Positions 32,185 to 43,982 of a DNA stretch of 64,000 nt are shown piece by piece. The first letter of the stretch is position 1. Every line of letters starts with the position of its first letter. The notes beneath the pieces were generated by a model. The model ran no database searches. It was given only the letters and a program-made list of their open reading frames with translations, and was not told the DNA's origin. Position numbers and translations under genes: made by a program. The DNA is from Neopestalotiopsis rosae (Eukaryota > Ascomycota > Sordariomycetes > Amphisphaeriales > Sporocadaceae): assembly GCA_023078685.1 (NCBI GenBank), contig JALGAS010000003.1, forward strand, positions 6,324,001 to 6,388,000, written 5' to 3'.

Positions 32185-35100
32185 TGTCAGTCGGACTTCT
32201 GCACCCTAGACAGGGTGAAGCAGAGACCTGACAAAAAACTTTGGTGGACGTTTTGGAAATTGACAGACAATAAATTGGCCGGAAGGATGGGGGCTAGATA
32301 ATCGAAAAGAGAGCGTGTGTGTGAAGGAGGAAAGGAAGCGAAACCATGCCAACTGCAAGGGAAAAAGCTGAGTAAGAGGAAATAGGAATTAGAATAGGTA
32401 TGGGACGCCTACATTGGAATTCCCCCAAATGTAACAGAACAAACGATCGAATGTGCAATATACAGTACATAGTAGCAACCCACGAAACGACAAGAGCAAG
32501 AAGAAGCAACCAGACCCGAAAGAAGAAAATTTATCCACCACGTCTTGTTATTTGGACTAGTGTCTCTGCGTGCGGTTGTATTCATTGACGAGGCGCGTTT
32601 GGTGCCAGATCAAAGCGTCCAGTCTTGAACTGATCATATCCATCCAGGTACGGGCATCCCGCAGATAGATACCAGGTGCAAATGTAAGGTATTGGAGCCG
32701 TGGGACCATGGACACAGCATATGTGATCAGGTACCGTACATCTGCAGCATGTATGAGATAGGTATCGTTGATGTATGTATGGATACAGATCGGGGCTAGG
32801 TGCATCAATACTTGGACCGTCTGCAGGGACTTTGGCGGCTTTGGAACCGGTAAACTCTATGCCACAGAATGTAATTTTGAATATACCAAGTCCAAGCATA
32901 CCCGAGCGCACGGGCTCGGGTGACATTCAACGGACCGGCTCAACAATTATTTGCCTGATTTGCAAATGCTCCTCGCGAGTCTGTCCATATTCCTCTACAT
33001 ACCAGGGTAATGTAATTGCAATTGCTCCAGTCCGGTCAATTCTCCCTTGGTGGACAATGTGGGAATTTTTCGGATCTCGCGCGGTGCATTCAAAGGCAGT
33101 ACTAGTGCGCTGAAAGATACCAACAGCGTCCGCTAGCGATCGCATCCGATCCCCCGATCCCTGGAACCGAGCCCTGTTCCTGGTTTCGCTCGGGGACTAA
33201 CCCGCCTGTGCTAGAAATTTTTTTTTCTTATTCTCATTTTTCCCTTCTCCCAAAAATCATCGTTCCCTTTTCTTTTTCGTACTGTTCTCCCCACCGGCTA
33301 CTGCGCATTATTACACAGTACTCACTTGTAGTATGAATCGGGCTTATTGGGCTGAAGCTGGGCGGCACTCTGAGAGCTACGAGGCGGCAAAATGTATTCA
33401 AACCATAGATTTCATACTCACAGAGCATGCTGCCCTCCCGCTCGTATTAAAATCATGAATAGATAATCGTGTGTTGTTAGAAATTATGAACGAGACGGTT
33501 ACTTGTTATGCTCACACGCCCGAGTAGCTGTTATTGTAGGTTGGCTTTCCACTTGAACGTTAACCTAGATTAGAGCAGTTGTAATTCTCCAGGAAAGAGG
33601 AGAACACTATTCCCTCTAAAAGCCTCCGACTGGTGTCGGCTGAGGCCGCGCCCCAGTCGTGGTCCGCGATTTAAAATGAACCGCCATAATTGCTCAGTCA
33701 ATCAAGTATCGCTTCCGTGCCGATGTGACCTGAACTGGATTTGATCGAGATCATGGAGTCGGGAACGACAAGTCAATACCTTGAAGATTCACATGCGCTT
33801 ACTGCCTTATTCGATGATTCTTTTCCCGAGAAGCAAGGGAAGAGAGGACGACGACGACGTCTGCGATCTCGGCCCTCCGTGCCAAGTTGTTTAGCTTGAT
33901 TACAGGCACTTAATCCACAAGTGACTCGAGCTTGATATGTTGAGATGAAAGCTGATTTTCTTCACACCTTGTGGCTCAAGCTAGCCAGTAAGCCAAGGCA
34001 AGCTGGCCAACTCAAGCAATATGTACACTTGTGGTGGTCTAGGTTTAAACCATCCATTCAGACGTTCTTGGAATACCAAAATAATGTTTTCCGCCTCCGC
34101 ACAACAAGGTGATCTTCATGCATATTGCTCAGCACGTTTGTGGGAGCATAATATACTTGCCGCCCAACACGGGAAATCTACAGCCATTTACGACATCGAG
34201 GGAACATGTTTTGGACATTAATAGTCATACTCTCGGGGTTCCTGCGTCCAAGCGGCTTGCAGGATGAGACAATACGTACGCTACGGATTTTCAAGGGAGA
34301 GTCTGGTCTCTGACCGTCGGCCCCACGGCGTTACAAAAGCAATCGTGTTTCAAACCGTCTAGCCCTGGCCATCCCCAAGTTCCCTGTGCTTTCGGCATCC
34401 CACGCCGAGCTTGATTCCAATGGAGCCTCAAATAGATTTTCAGCAGAGAACTCAGATGAACGTGTCAAAACCTATCTGCTAAGTGCAGATAGCCTCACTG
34501 GGCGGTACGTATTGGTGAGATACAGTCTTAGACGACAGCTGCTCTACCAATGGATTTGAATGTCCAGTAATAGAATTTCCATGGTTGAAATCTCGCAAGT
34601 TCAGGCAGACAGCTCAAACGCGCCGTATAAATGGGAGTAATACTCGAGGTATGTAATCGCAATTTCATACACAGCAGCCAATCTATTCCAATGCTCGACA
34701 GAAGCGCCCAGCCAACGTCAGGTAGCGTCGGTTACATTCCATAGAGGTGCAATACGAGTGACAGTGATTGGTCGGATGCTACGCGAAGAACAAGAGGAAA
34801 AGAAAATCCGAATACATAAGAACGGACCTCTCGTCAGCAAATGATGTCACATTTCTGGGCACCGTAGTCGGTCATTTCCGACTAGGCAAACATCCGGCCG
34901 TGTATGGGATCCATGTTGTCACGATGAAGATGGTTGATAATTCCATGAGCAAACAATCATTTTGTGTCTGGATGTGTAGCCAAGCCAAATTTTCTACTCA
35001 AGACTTTGGACCTCTCTAACCTAGGTGAGTTCGTCATGGCTTGCTATTTCTTCAGCGCGCCCCGCTACTTGCATGTATTATCCATTAGCCTGGAAAGCAC

Positions 35101-36008
35101 GGTAATTGCTCAGCCTCGAACCCTTTGAAAACTGTCTGTTCTTTAGACGTATCACTCGATATAGTCCAATTCCAAGGACTAAATAACTTATGCAAAGCAG
35201 ACAAATATATACGACACAATTTCATTTGCTGCAACTGTTAATTCTTTCAAATCACAATGGGCTGAAAGACTCGCTACGCCTATGACACCAGAGAACAAAT
35301 GACTTACATCAACCGAACTCTTGCCTTTATGTTGCTCGGCAGGCTGGTGGAATGTTCGAAATAACATGATTCACCTGTGACAATATACCAGTCATGTTGG
35401 AAGGCGAAGTTATTGTCTACGGATGATCGATTTTCAAGGGTAACGCACAACGAAAAGCTACAACGTGGGATGTGACGACTTCAGCTATTATGTTCAAACC
35501 GTCTCATTTGCAAGGCGTCGTCCGCGTACACTGACAACTCAATTTAAGTCAATGCTTGGGACCCTTCTCGTTACGCGCTCATTCATTGCTTCCGCCCCTA
35601 CAGCGCGCATGCCATGCGTGGGGCCCCAAAACTGACGGTGCCTTCTCCTAGACAGTCGATACTTGCTTGATAGACCACAATGCTCTTGGCCCGCCTTCAA
35701 ACGGCAAAGCCTAGGCTGTCACTTTTCGGTACACAAACACGCCTGGTTCAACGGACACAACAGTAAGCCGAATTATCAATATTCAGAGGTTTCCGTGATA
35801 CTCTCATTTCGGCATGCCACGGGGGCATATCCCGTGGCAGTCGGGCCAGATGGGCCGGCTTTGACCAAAGAGTTGACGGCATGGATGAAGGGTGGCTTGG
35901 GTGGGGAGAAGGCTCGGCCGCGGCAGAAATCAATACACTACCCAGTCACTTCGTATGAAGTTTGCTTTTGCAGCATACTTCCATTTCGTATGGTTGTATT
36001 TTTCTCCC

Positions 36009-36052
36009 TTTTTTTCCCTCTGTTTCTCCTTCTTTTTTTTTCCCTCTGTTTC

Positions 36053-36082
<30 letters not shown>
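36009..36082. repeat. Tandem C/T repeat and poly-T run
   Basis: Two imperfect copies of a 26-bp pyrimidine unit (seven to nine T, then CCCTCTGTTTCTCC) follow one another, and then about 27 consecutive T. This is a simple-sequence slippage tract. It could equally be the A-tail of a retroposed sequence on the minus strand, but no retroelement body was recognised next to it. Confidence 0.8.
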
Positions 36083-36086
<4 letters not shown>

Positions 36087-37390
36087 ACGGATCTTAGCGT
36101 TGTCTTTTCAGCTGATATATCCCATGCCAATAGTATGTAATAGTATCTAAATGCGAGCCGAATTCCCAGACTGTCCATAGTAGTTTTCGCGTAATTACCA
36201 AGACGATTTCCTATTGCAAGGTATGTTGGGTAGGTGACAGACGTATTGGCCGTGCCCTGCACTGGGTCAAAGAATGTAGATAAGATCATACCTAGGTGCG
36301 CGTAGTACTGTAGTATACTGCTGACCTGGGCCGGGTTGGTATTCCTTTGAGAAGCTGATGCGATGCGAACCTGTCAACCCCCTTTCTTATGTTAGAGTAC
36401 TGTACCTTGTGTGCCAAACGTATGAATGCATCACCAGCTGTTGCCACTCATACGCAGATGATGTCGAAATGTACCTCTTGAGGAACAAAGTATGTGCATG
36501 GTATCAATCGGACAAGGCTCAAGCTAACGCCGTCAGCTTTGCGGGAAGCAGGGATTAAGCTCGGGAAAAAGACAGAGAGGACTGCGAGAGAGGTCTGAGC
36601 TCTGGCTCCCAGGACTCCCAGGCTCACAGGGCTCCTTGGCTCCAAGATTCAACGTTCCCCTCATGGCGACATCATGCCAGCCAACCAGCAGCGCCAGCCC
36701 AGCCATTCGCTTTTCTCCCCATCTGTACTTCGTACGAAGTATGCCTTTTGTTGTGCCTTTTCACGCACCAGAGCTACCCCAGCATCAGACCAGACAGCCA
36801 TGGGCAGTCTGAGGTCCGAGTGCTTTATCACTTGCAGCGTGGAGTCGTGGACACACTTTGCCATACTATGTGCAGAGTACCTAGCTAGGTTCACCTCAGA
36901 ATCCAAGCCAGCTCTGCGAGGAGGCCCACAATGACAAAGTTGGTTTCCCCAGATGGCAGAGGAGCTCACTTGTGGCCTTTCGGCCCACTTCATACTTGAT
37001 CCTCCTCAAGTCATACTTGGGAGCAGAGAGAGCATTCGGATAGTGAAAGACCGTCATGGGCGTCGCGCTCGCTGCGCCAAGCGGGTGAGAGCTTGGGCAG
37101 GTAAGCCAACCAGCCAGCCTTGAGTATTGGATGGCATGGATGGCGGAGAAGAGCACAGCTCCAGAAGCAAGCAAGGCAAGCTCCATTGAGCTTCCCCCCT
37201 CCTCCCCATGGGCCTCCCCAACTGCTCCTGCTTCTCCGTGTCCCAGCTTATGGTCCTCTGCCACCCACCTAGGACCCCCAGCTCTGTCCATGGCTTGCGG
37301 TTCTTTTCCACCCTTCCAGCGCACAAGTAGTATGTAGTATGTAGTCTTCACTCAGATCGAGGTAGCCACCGCTGCCCTCCTACCGCGCCC

Positions 37391-37479
37391 CAACTGTCCC
37401 CTTTCCCTCTCTCTTCTCTCTTGTTTCCCTCTCCCGCTCTCTTTCTTCCTTTCCTCTTCCCTCCCTCCTTCTCTTGCTT
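37391..37479 (+). promoter_or_regulatory. Pyrimidine-rich core promoter of acidic-protein gene
   Basis: Nearly 90 bp of C and T only, with few exceptions, end about 100 bp before the ATG at 37583 and are followed by a TATA-like word at 37483. CT-rich blocks upstream of transcription starts are characteristic of strongly expressed filamentous-fungal genes. Confidence 0.55.
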
Positions 37480-37582
37480 GCATTTATAGAACAGCCATTT
37501 AACAGACCTGAAATTCATCGGTTCCTACTCCCCGAAACTTACGCTTCTGGACAAACCCCACCCGTGAATACCGAGCTCAGCC

Positions 37583-38420
37583 ATGTCTTCCCGCAAGAGA
37601 AAGCAAGATGAGGAGGAAGAGCTTGTTGCTCTTCCCAGTGACGAAAGTGAAGAAGAAGAAGAGTGAGTTATTGCTGAGTCCATTGTGTCTTGTTCCAGTT
37701 TTCCAAGTATCGTAAGTTCTGCTTGGACATGGTTGCGCCATGGTTGTAGCCTCTCATGATCATGGTTGCGCAAAGCCGCTGTGATGGCGGGATCTGATCG
37801 CATTTATGGTAGTCATGATCGCATCAGCATGGCATATTGACCCCAGATTGAAATGAAAACCCGACAATGTCAATGCGATTGCGACTGACACCGAAATCAA
37901 TACACTTACATCTCTGCGCAGATATGTTTCTGAGGGCGAGGACGACGATGAGGTTGATGACGATGACGAAGAAGACGAGGAGGAGTACGACGAAGACGCC
38001 GAGCCAGAAGAGGACGAAGAAAATGGCGTCAAACGTAAGTATCCGTCCTACGGTCGTAAAGGCGCCATCTTGAGCGCTTGTCGTGACTTCCCATTCCACG
38101 TCTGAGTTTGCGCTGACTTGGGTTTCGTAGCAGCTGAGAAGGCACCCCCTTCCAAGAAGCGGAAGACTGCTGCTGCATCAGCAGAAGACGCCACCGTAGC
38201 CGATGACGAACAGGACGAAGATGTGCAAGCTGAGCTTGAAGAGGCTGACGAAAACGGCGATGCTGAAGAAGACGCAGAGGAAGAAGAGGAGGAGGAGGCC
38301 AAGAAGGTCGAGGCTCCTGCTGAAACTGTAAAGGCCAAAATTGGTGATGCAGCTCCTGCCGCCGAGGTGGAGGCTCTTGACGAGAAACCTGTCGCGGCCA
38401 ATGGTGATACCGAGGACTGA
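37583..38420 (+). CDS. Small highly acidic nuclear-type protein
   Basis: Three exons (37583..37662, 37922..38034, 38134..38420) give 159 residues. The first intron, 259 bp, is long for this window. The last acceptor is a tandem GTAG/CAG site, and only the second AG keeps the frame. The protein starts with basic MSSRKRK, then runs through Asp/Glu tracts, a nuclear-localisation-like P-P-S-K-K-R-K near residue 70, more acidic repeats and an Ala/Glu-rich end. Such composition suits histone chaperones or nucleolar acidic proteins. I find no CHZ, NAP or nucleoplasmin motif, so no family is assigned. A strong CT-rich promoter suggests solid expression. Confidence 0.75.
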
Positions 38421-39441
38421 AGAGGTTGCTGTTCAGACTAGGACAATCTCCCTCGTCTGTCGTTTCGCATAATCCAAGTCCCCTATTTGTTGTAATCAGC
38501 TCCATTTGTGTAGTCCTTTACGAGACTAGATACCATGCATGTAAATGAGCGACCACTGACCCGTCAGATGCGGAAGCGTGGAATTGTTCCTCTCGTTTCG
38601 TGTCTATAGGCGAATAACATCCGGCGACTGGTCGACCAATCGTATAATCGGCTTGGCACGAAAAGGGCCACAGCACAACGAAGGGATCGTCATACCCGGG
38701 GGGGCGTTATCGTGTAACATGCCGCTGCCCTGTCCGTGAATCAACTTTGCTCGTGAAGTTCGTCAACAGTCGATCTCGTGCCTGCATAATACAGAAATGA
38801 CTGCAGTAGCGACGGCAAGCCGAAACATGGGCAGACACCATCAGGGCATCTTATAGTCGGACTATCACGAAGAAAACCCCACATGCTCTATCCACTTGTG
38901 GAAATTTCGCATGCCGCCAAATTTCGCGCTGGCAGGCAGGCCGACAAGTGTCAAAGCTCTGGTTGGTAGAAATCCCCCTGTGTCCATGCGACCTCTTTGC
39001 GTTTTGCTGCCCGATCATACACCATACTTGCACAATAGATCAGGCTCTGCATACGCGGACCTTCTCTGGATGTGTCGGTTATTGGTTTGCATCTTGCGAG
39101 TTATCTGGCGTGAATCGAAACAAACACCGGTAGTAGGGGTGATATGTGCACAGAAGGTATCCCCGTCAATTTGCGCACGACGGAAACAAGTTATTGCCTG
39201 CCTAAATTGGAGCATAAGAAACGAAGACTAGGCATTACTAGACTTGATTTGAGCATTGAGAACAAATGACCAGGCTTCTCAGCTTCAGATACAATACCTG
39301 ACTTTCGATATAATATTTTGTACGTGTACATGTAAAGTGATTGTCATTGGCAATACTCGTGCAGCAATATATACATAGAAGCAAAATATATCCAATCCTT
39401 CAAGCCATTAGGCCTCAACCCATCTTCTTCCCAAGGTCGGT
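38421..39441. other. Intergenic spacer
   Basis: 3' flanks of the convergent acidic-protein and pectate-lyase-like genes, with about 1 kb between the stop codons. A 111-codon plus-strand frame is present but shows no domain or codon bias. Confidence 0.5.
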
Positions 39442-41026
39442 TTATGAACCATTCGCAGAAGGTACGAGAGAGTTGACATAGACCTCGATATTCGCGTATC
39501 CGGAGCTGCTAATCTCCATAGCGTCGCTAGCATCCTGGTAGTTGAGACCATTTGCCTGCTCCCACGCATCGGGAATGCCATCACCATCCGTGTCCGTAGG
39601 CTTGCTCCCACCCGCGATATATCCCGGACCATTCATGGGACTGGCGGTCTCGTCGCTGATGAGCTCGCCCGTGGCACCCCAGGTCTGGACCTCGGAGACG
39701 AGGCGCGCGTCGACGCTGTCGCGCGAAGGGAAATTTGCGCCGACGTTGTTGAGGACCCAGGTGACGGCGTTGGGAGCCGTCATCAGCGTGGTCGGACCGG
39801 GGTAGTCGTACTTGGTGGTCAAGATGTCCATGTCGGAGTAGCAGGTCGTCGAAACGCAAAGAGCAGCACCATTCAGTGTGCCATCTTGGTCGCTGTCGTA
39901 ATAGTTTTCCGAGACGTCTGAATTGGTAAGTCAGTAAAACAACGGCAGAGGACTAGGGGGAGAAATCCGTGAACTCTCGAGATACACGTATACTTACATC
40001 CATGGAAATTTGCATTACCACGAGTGAAAGCCGTTACACTTGTGCTGGGTCCCGAAATGAAGTAATTGTTTATGATGTTGGCGTAGCTTTGACCGTCGCT
40101 GTCGCCAGCAATGTAGCCACCACCGCCTCCCCAGTTGTAGACAATCTTTATCGTCGTTGTTAGTGGCTTTTTATCATTCATCCATCAAAGTAAGATGTCT
40201 TACATTATTCTGAAAGTCATTCATGCCCTTTACCTTGGGATTACGAGTCTTGTTGTCAATGTAGAGGTTTCGGAACAGACTGACACCATAATCTGTCTGG
40301 ATGAGACCGCCACACGAGTGTGTCTCCAATCCCTGACCGATGATGGAGTTTTGAATCGTCACATTGTACACGTCGCCGTTGATACTAAAGGTCTCATCGC
40401 GACCCCAGGTGACAGAGACGTGATCGAATATCATGTTCTCTCCCTCAGCAATAGTGATGCCATCTGTCAAGTGTCAATACGGACTCGGACTGATTGATAA
40501 GAACAAGACCTTGTTACCTTTGCCAGAATCGCCTCCTTTGCCCATACGAAACCTGACATACCGTACAATAGCATTATCAGCATTAGAGAAGGAAAGTCCA
40601 TTGCCGTAAATGGTAATGCCCTAATCTGAATATCAATGCACAGTTCTCAAGGCGATATATGTATGACTACTTACACCACCTGGAGCGGTCTGTCCAGCAA
40701 TGTAAATATTCTTTGAAACCACAACCCGATCGGTAATGTTGATAGTTCCACCAACATCGAAAACTACAACTCTGTTATCGGCGGAAACAGCGTCACGGAA
40801 AGATCCTGTCCCAGAGTCTCTAAAAACCGTTTCAGTATGAACTGACTTGTGCTCCCGGTGAGCAGAAAAAGACCTACGCAAGAGTCGTCACATGGTAGAC
40901 AGATCCGGTTCGGCCGCCGACCGATTCACGTCCAAAACCTTCCGCTCCTGGAAAGGCCAGCAAGGCAGAGGCACTTGGAATGGCCGCGGACAATGCCGTG
41001 ATCAAAAGGCGCTTGAGAAGAACCAT
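39442..41026 (-). CDS. Secreted pectate-lyase-like beta-helix enzyme
   Basis: Six exons (40878..41026, 40675..40819, 40518..40620, 40204..40463, 39998..40145, 39442..39917) join in phase to 426 residues. The start at 41026 has the better context (ACAATGG); an upstream in-frame ATG at 41038 is possible. A signal peptide (MVLLKRLL through A-S-A-L-L) precedes A-F-P-G-A-E-G-F-G, the usual opening of polysaccharide lyase family 1-type parallel beta-helices. Rungs such as N-A-I-V-R-Y-V-R-F-R, I-F-D-H-V-S-V-T-W-G-R-D-E and V-Y-N-W-G-G-G-G-G-Y follow. Near the C-terminus D-T-D-G-D-G-I-P-D-A-W-E is a calcium-binding thrombospondin-3-like motif. The predicted activity is calcium-dependent eliminative cleavage of pectate outside the cell. 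The acceptor before exon 5 is AAAG rather than YAG. Confidence 0.87.
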
Positions 41027-41910
41027 TGTGAACAGCATACAACAAAACTGATCAACGACAAATATTCTGTCAATCAAGTGCCCCTAAGTCACTCAGCACC
41101 ACAGGAACTCGCCATATATAACATCGGCAGAGAGCTTTGCCAAGCCCGGGGTACTTTGATTTGTTACATTAAGGCATCCATTGAGTCGGAGACGGCAGCT
41201 CATGAATACAAGTAGATCGGTAATTCTTCCGCCCATACGTGACGACCGCATGCACGGATTACACACAGAAACTTCCCCAACAGGCATATGTTCGGAATAT
41301 AGTGTAACAGGGACCAATGTGACGGAAGCACTACGGAAGAAACTCCGCAATTCAAATTCGGATAGAGTGGACAGGGGCCGTTGGCGGGGCCGACACGGGA
41401 CTCCTGCTTCACCATTCAGGTGGGTGTACATCTCAACAAGGCTGCAACACTTTATCAGAGTGTGTTTGCTAGCAGGTAGATCCATGTCCTGGTTCTGGAA
41501 GTGACATTGGCGGTGGAAAGTCGCGCGAATGAACAATCGTACTGTAATAATTTTTCAGCCAACCAGCCGACCACCATTTGAGTGGATTACGGATGGATTA
41601 ATACACTTGATTGGACAGTTGGGTTACCTTGTTGCCAATTCAAGTCGCCAACGTTCATACTTTTATCATTAAACTTCCCGAATAGCATGCCGCACTGGGC
41701 GGTTTGATCAGGCATCATGTCCGAGACCTGTAAGTTCACGCCTAGCACCGAATGATGGGACAAATGAATGGTACAACAACGAACAGATTGAGCATTTCGA
41801 TGGATGAGTCACATAGCGATCCATGACAAAGAAGAAATACTGCGGACACCCCGGCTGAACGCCAACATTTTGGGTATCATGAGAATATGGAAGAGAGAAA
41901 AAGACAATCG
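41027..41910. other. Pectate-lyase promoter and RRP3 3' flank
   Basis: About 880 bp carrying the pectate-lyase-like promoter. A minus-strand TATA-type sequence lies at 41115-41120, about 90 bp before its ATG. The right end is the RRP3 3' UTR. No gene is seen. Confidence 0.5.
41115..41120 (-). promoter_or_regulatory. TATA-like box of pectate-lyase-like gene
   Basis: TATATA about 90 bp upstream of the chosen start, a suitable distance for a regulated extracellular-enzyme gene. Confidence 0.4.
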
Positions 41911-43549
41911 CTAGCCCTCTTCAGCATCCATGTGGTCTCGTTTCCTTCTGCCACCCTTTATGAATTTGCCCTTGAGCACGGCTCCCTTTCTACCACGGTC
42001 GTTGATCAGGTTCTTCACCTCCATCTTAGCGTGTCGCTGTGCTTCTTCCACGCGAGGCTTGAAGATCATGACTTCTGCCTTGTCAACCTCATATTCAACA
42101 AGTTTCTTCCCCAGGAAATGCTCGATTCTTAGGTAGATTTCGAGATCGTACTGTGTGACCAAATTAATGGCACGTCCGCTCTTACCAGCACGAGCGGTAC
42201 GACCGACTCTGTGCACATATGTTTTTGAGTCTTGCGGCAGATCATAGTTTAGGACCAGATCGACTCCTTTGATATCCAGACCTCGAGCGGCAACGTCGGT
42301 GGCGACGAGGATTTCTCGTGAGCCAGCCTTGAACTTGTTGAGCGCACCCAGTCGAGCCGATTGGGAGAGCTGGCCGTGCAGCGGGATCGCACCAAAACCC
42401 AATGTGCGCAGGAGGATAGAAATACGTTGTGTATCGACAATGGTACGAGCAAACACGATAATTGTTCGACCAGCAAACTCATTACACAGGTAAATCAGGT
42501 ATACATCCTTTTGTGCCAGTGGAATAAAGACGTAGTTTTGAATGAGCGTCGAGACAACTTGGTGATCGTGGCTACTGATGCTGACGCGAAGGGGGTCACG
42601 CAAAGCCGCTCGCTGAAGGCTCTCAACCTTTGATGATATCGTGGCGGAAAAGAGAAAGGTTCTGCGCTCGCGAGGGAGACACTTGAGGATTTTTTCAATG
42701 ATCGGTCCAAAGTCCATGTCCAGTAACCTATCGGCCTCGTCCATGACCAAGTACTTAATAGCACGTAGAGAAAATCCCTTTGTTTTTTCGAGGTGATCAA
42801 ATAGTCGTCCAGGCGTAGCGACAACAATGTGAGGTTTCTTGCCAAGAGCAATGGATTGGGGCACCATATCGAGGCCACCGACGATGACGGCGACGCGGAG
42901 CGAAATAATGCTTCCCAGGGCTTCGAACGATTGTCCAATTTGGTGTGCCAACTCTCTCGTGGGTGCTAGTACGAGGCCGAACAACGGCTGGGGTTTCTCG
43001 AGAAGCGCCTGGAGGATAGGTAGGGCGAATGCGGCAGTCTTTCCACTACCAGTCTCGGCAAGACCGATCAGATCACGGTTCTGGAGGGCCAGCGGAATCG
43101 ATTTCGCTTGGATAGGAGTAGGTTTCTTGTAGCCAAGAGCATCGCAAGCTTCGCATAGTTGATCGACAATTCCCTGAACATAACATAATTAGTGACACTG
43201 CACAGTTGGGGGCAGTGATGTGGATATTCACCAAATCTTTGAAGGTTTCGGGCAATTGCTCCTCGGCCTCTACCGCTGCTTCGCCGTCGCCAGTCTGATT
43301 TGCACCGTCGCTTTCTTGGTCATTCTCACGATCGCCAGAAAGATCATCTTCTTCGTCGGGGTTGTCGGATCCAGAATCATCGTGTTCACTGGCATCACTA
43401 TCACTGGAAGCATCGTCATCGCTATCTTCGGCTTGCTCGATCGGTTCTGGCCGTCTTTGCTTCTGTGCGAGTGGCTTCTGCCCAGCACTCTTGGACTTGG
43501 CAGGGCCGGAAGCTGGTTGAGACAGCTTTCTTCGCTTGGTTGGCGGCAT
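41911..43549 (-). CDS. RRP3: ATP-dependent rRNA helicase RRP3 (DDX47 type)
   Basis: Two exons (43232..43549 and 41911..43173) with a 58-bp phase-0 intron; 526 residues. The first 105 residues are charged with a strongly acidic Asp/Ser/Glu tract. The DEAD-box core is complete: G-Y-K-K-P-T-P-I-Q (Q motif), A-E-T-G-S-G-K-T (Walker A), P-T-R-E-L, D-E-A-D, S-A-T, then [10 protein letters not shown] and [10 protein letters not shown] in the second RecA lobe. The tail is Lys/Arg-rich. Sequence order and the [15 protein letters not shown] opening match Rrp3/DDX47. Rrp3 works in the nucleolus on early 18S pre-rRNA cleavages of the small-subunit pathway. It is divergent from SSF1. Confidence 0.95.
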
Positions 43550-43982
43550 CTTGAGCTACGCCAACAATTCAAAGATCTCGTCTCCGGGCCGTCGAGGGTG
43601 GTGATTGAATAAAAATGTAGTTCACTTTGTGACTGGCCGCTCGCAGAGTCGAGGTAACGCCTGTGTACAGAGTAGATTTGGGAAATTTTGACCGCCCTTG
43701 GGTTATCAGTGGGGCAGCGGGTCTTATCGCGGTCGTTCAATGTTTTACTGCCATGGCGATAACGCTGATAGCGGGACATGGCCAAAAATTTCTGGGAATG
43801 GGACTGGACCCATTGCTGCACCCATTGTCGCGGCCCAGACTTGCTGGTCCTTACAACATGCTTCAGCTCTGACCAGATATCTTCCATCAAAACACCTCGG
43901 CAGGTACAAGCACGAACTTGAACCTGTTCTTTTTTGATTATTCATATCTCACCAGTCAGGCTCTTGAGACTTTTTGGCAATC
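43550..43982. promoter_or_regulatory. Shared RRP3-SSF1 bidirectional promoter
   Basis: Only 433 bp separate the two start codons. Two AT elements resembling the ribosomal-RNA-processing element (RRPE, core A/T-symmetric AAAAATTTT) are present: GAAATTTT at 43682-43689 and AAAAATTT at 43784-43791, about 100 bp apart. No exact PAC (GCGATGAG) was found; the nearest is GGCGATAA at 43755. Assignment of the motifs is an inference from yeast ribosome-biogenesis promoters. Confidence 0.5.

Larger units (their letters stand above)
32185..37582. other. 5.4-kb gene-poor gap
   Basis: The longest interval without a supported gene. It contains the Rab-GAP promoter at the left, a C/T low-complexity block with a poly-T run near 36 kb, and a strong pyrimidine tract just before the acidic-protein gene. 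Frames here reach only about 144 codons and the longest runs through the poly-T block. No transposon hallmark or RNA gene was recognised. Confidence 0.45.

Noticed and set aside
32582..32926. 114-codon minus-strand frame
   Set aside because: Cys/Pro-rich composition without repeats or a domain; AT-ending codons as in surrounding noncoding sequence.
35663..36097. 144-codon plus-strand frame ending in a Phe-rich tail
   Set aside because: Its second half is translation of the C/T and poly-T low-complexity tract.
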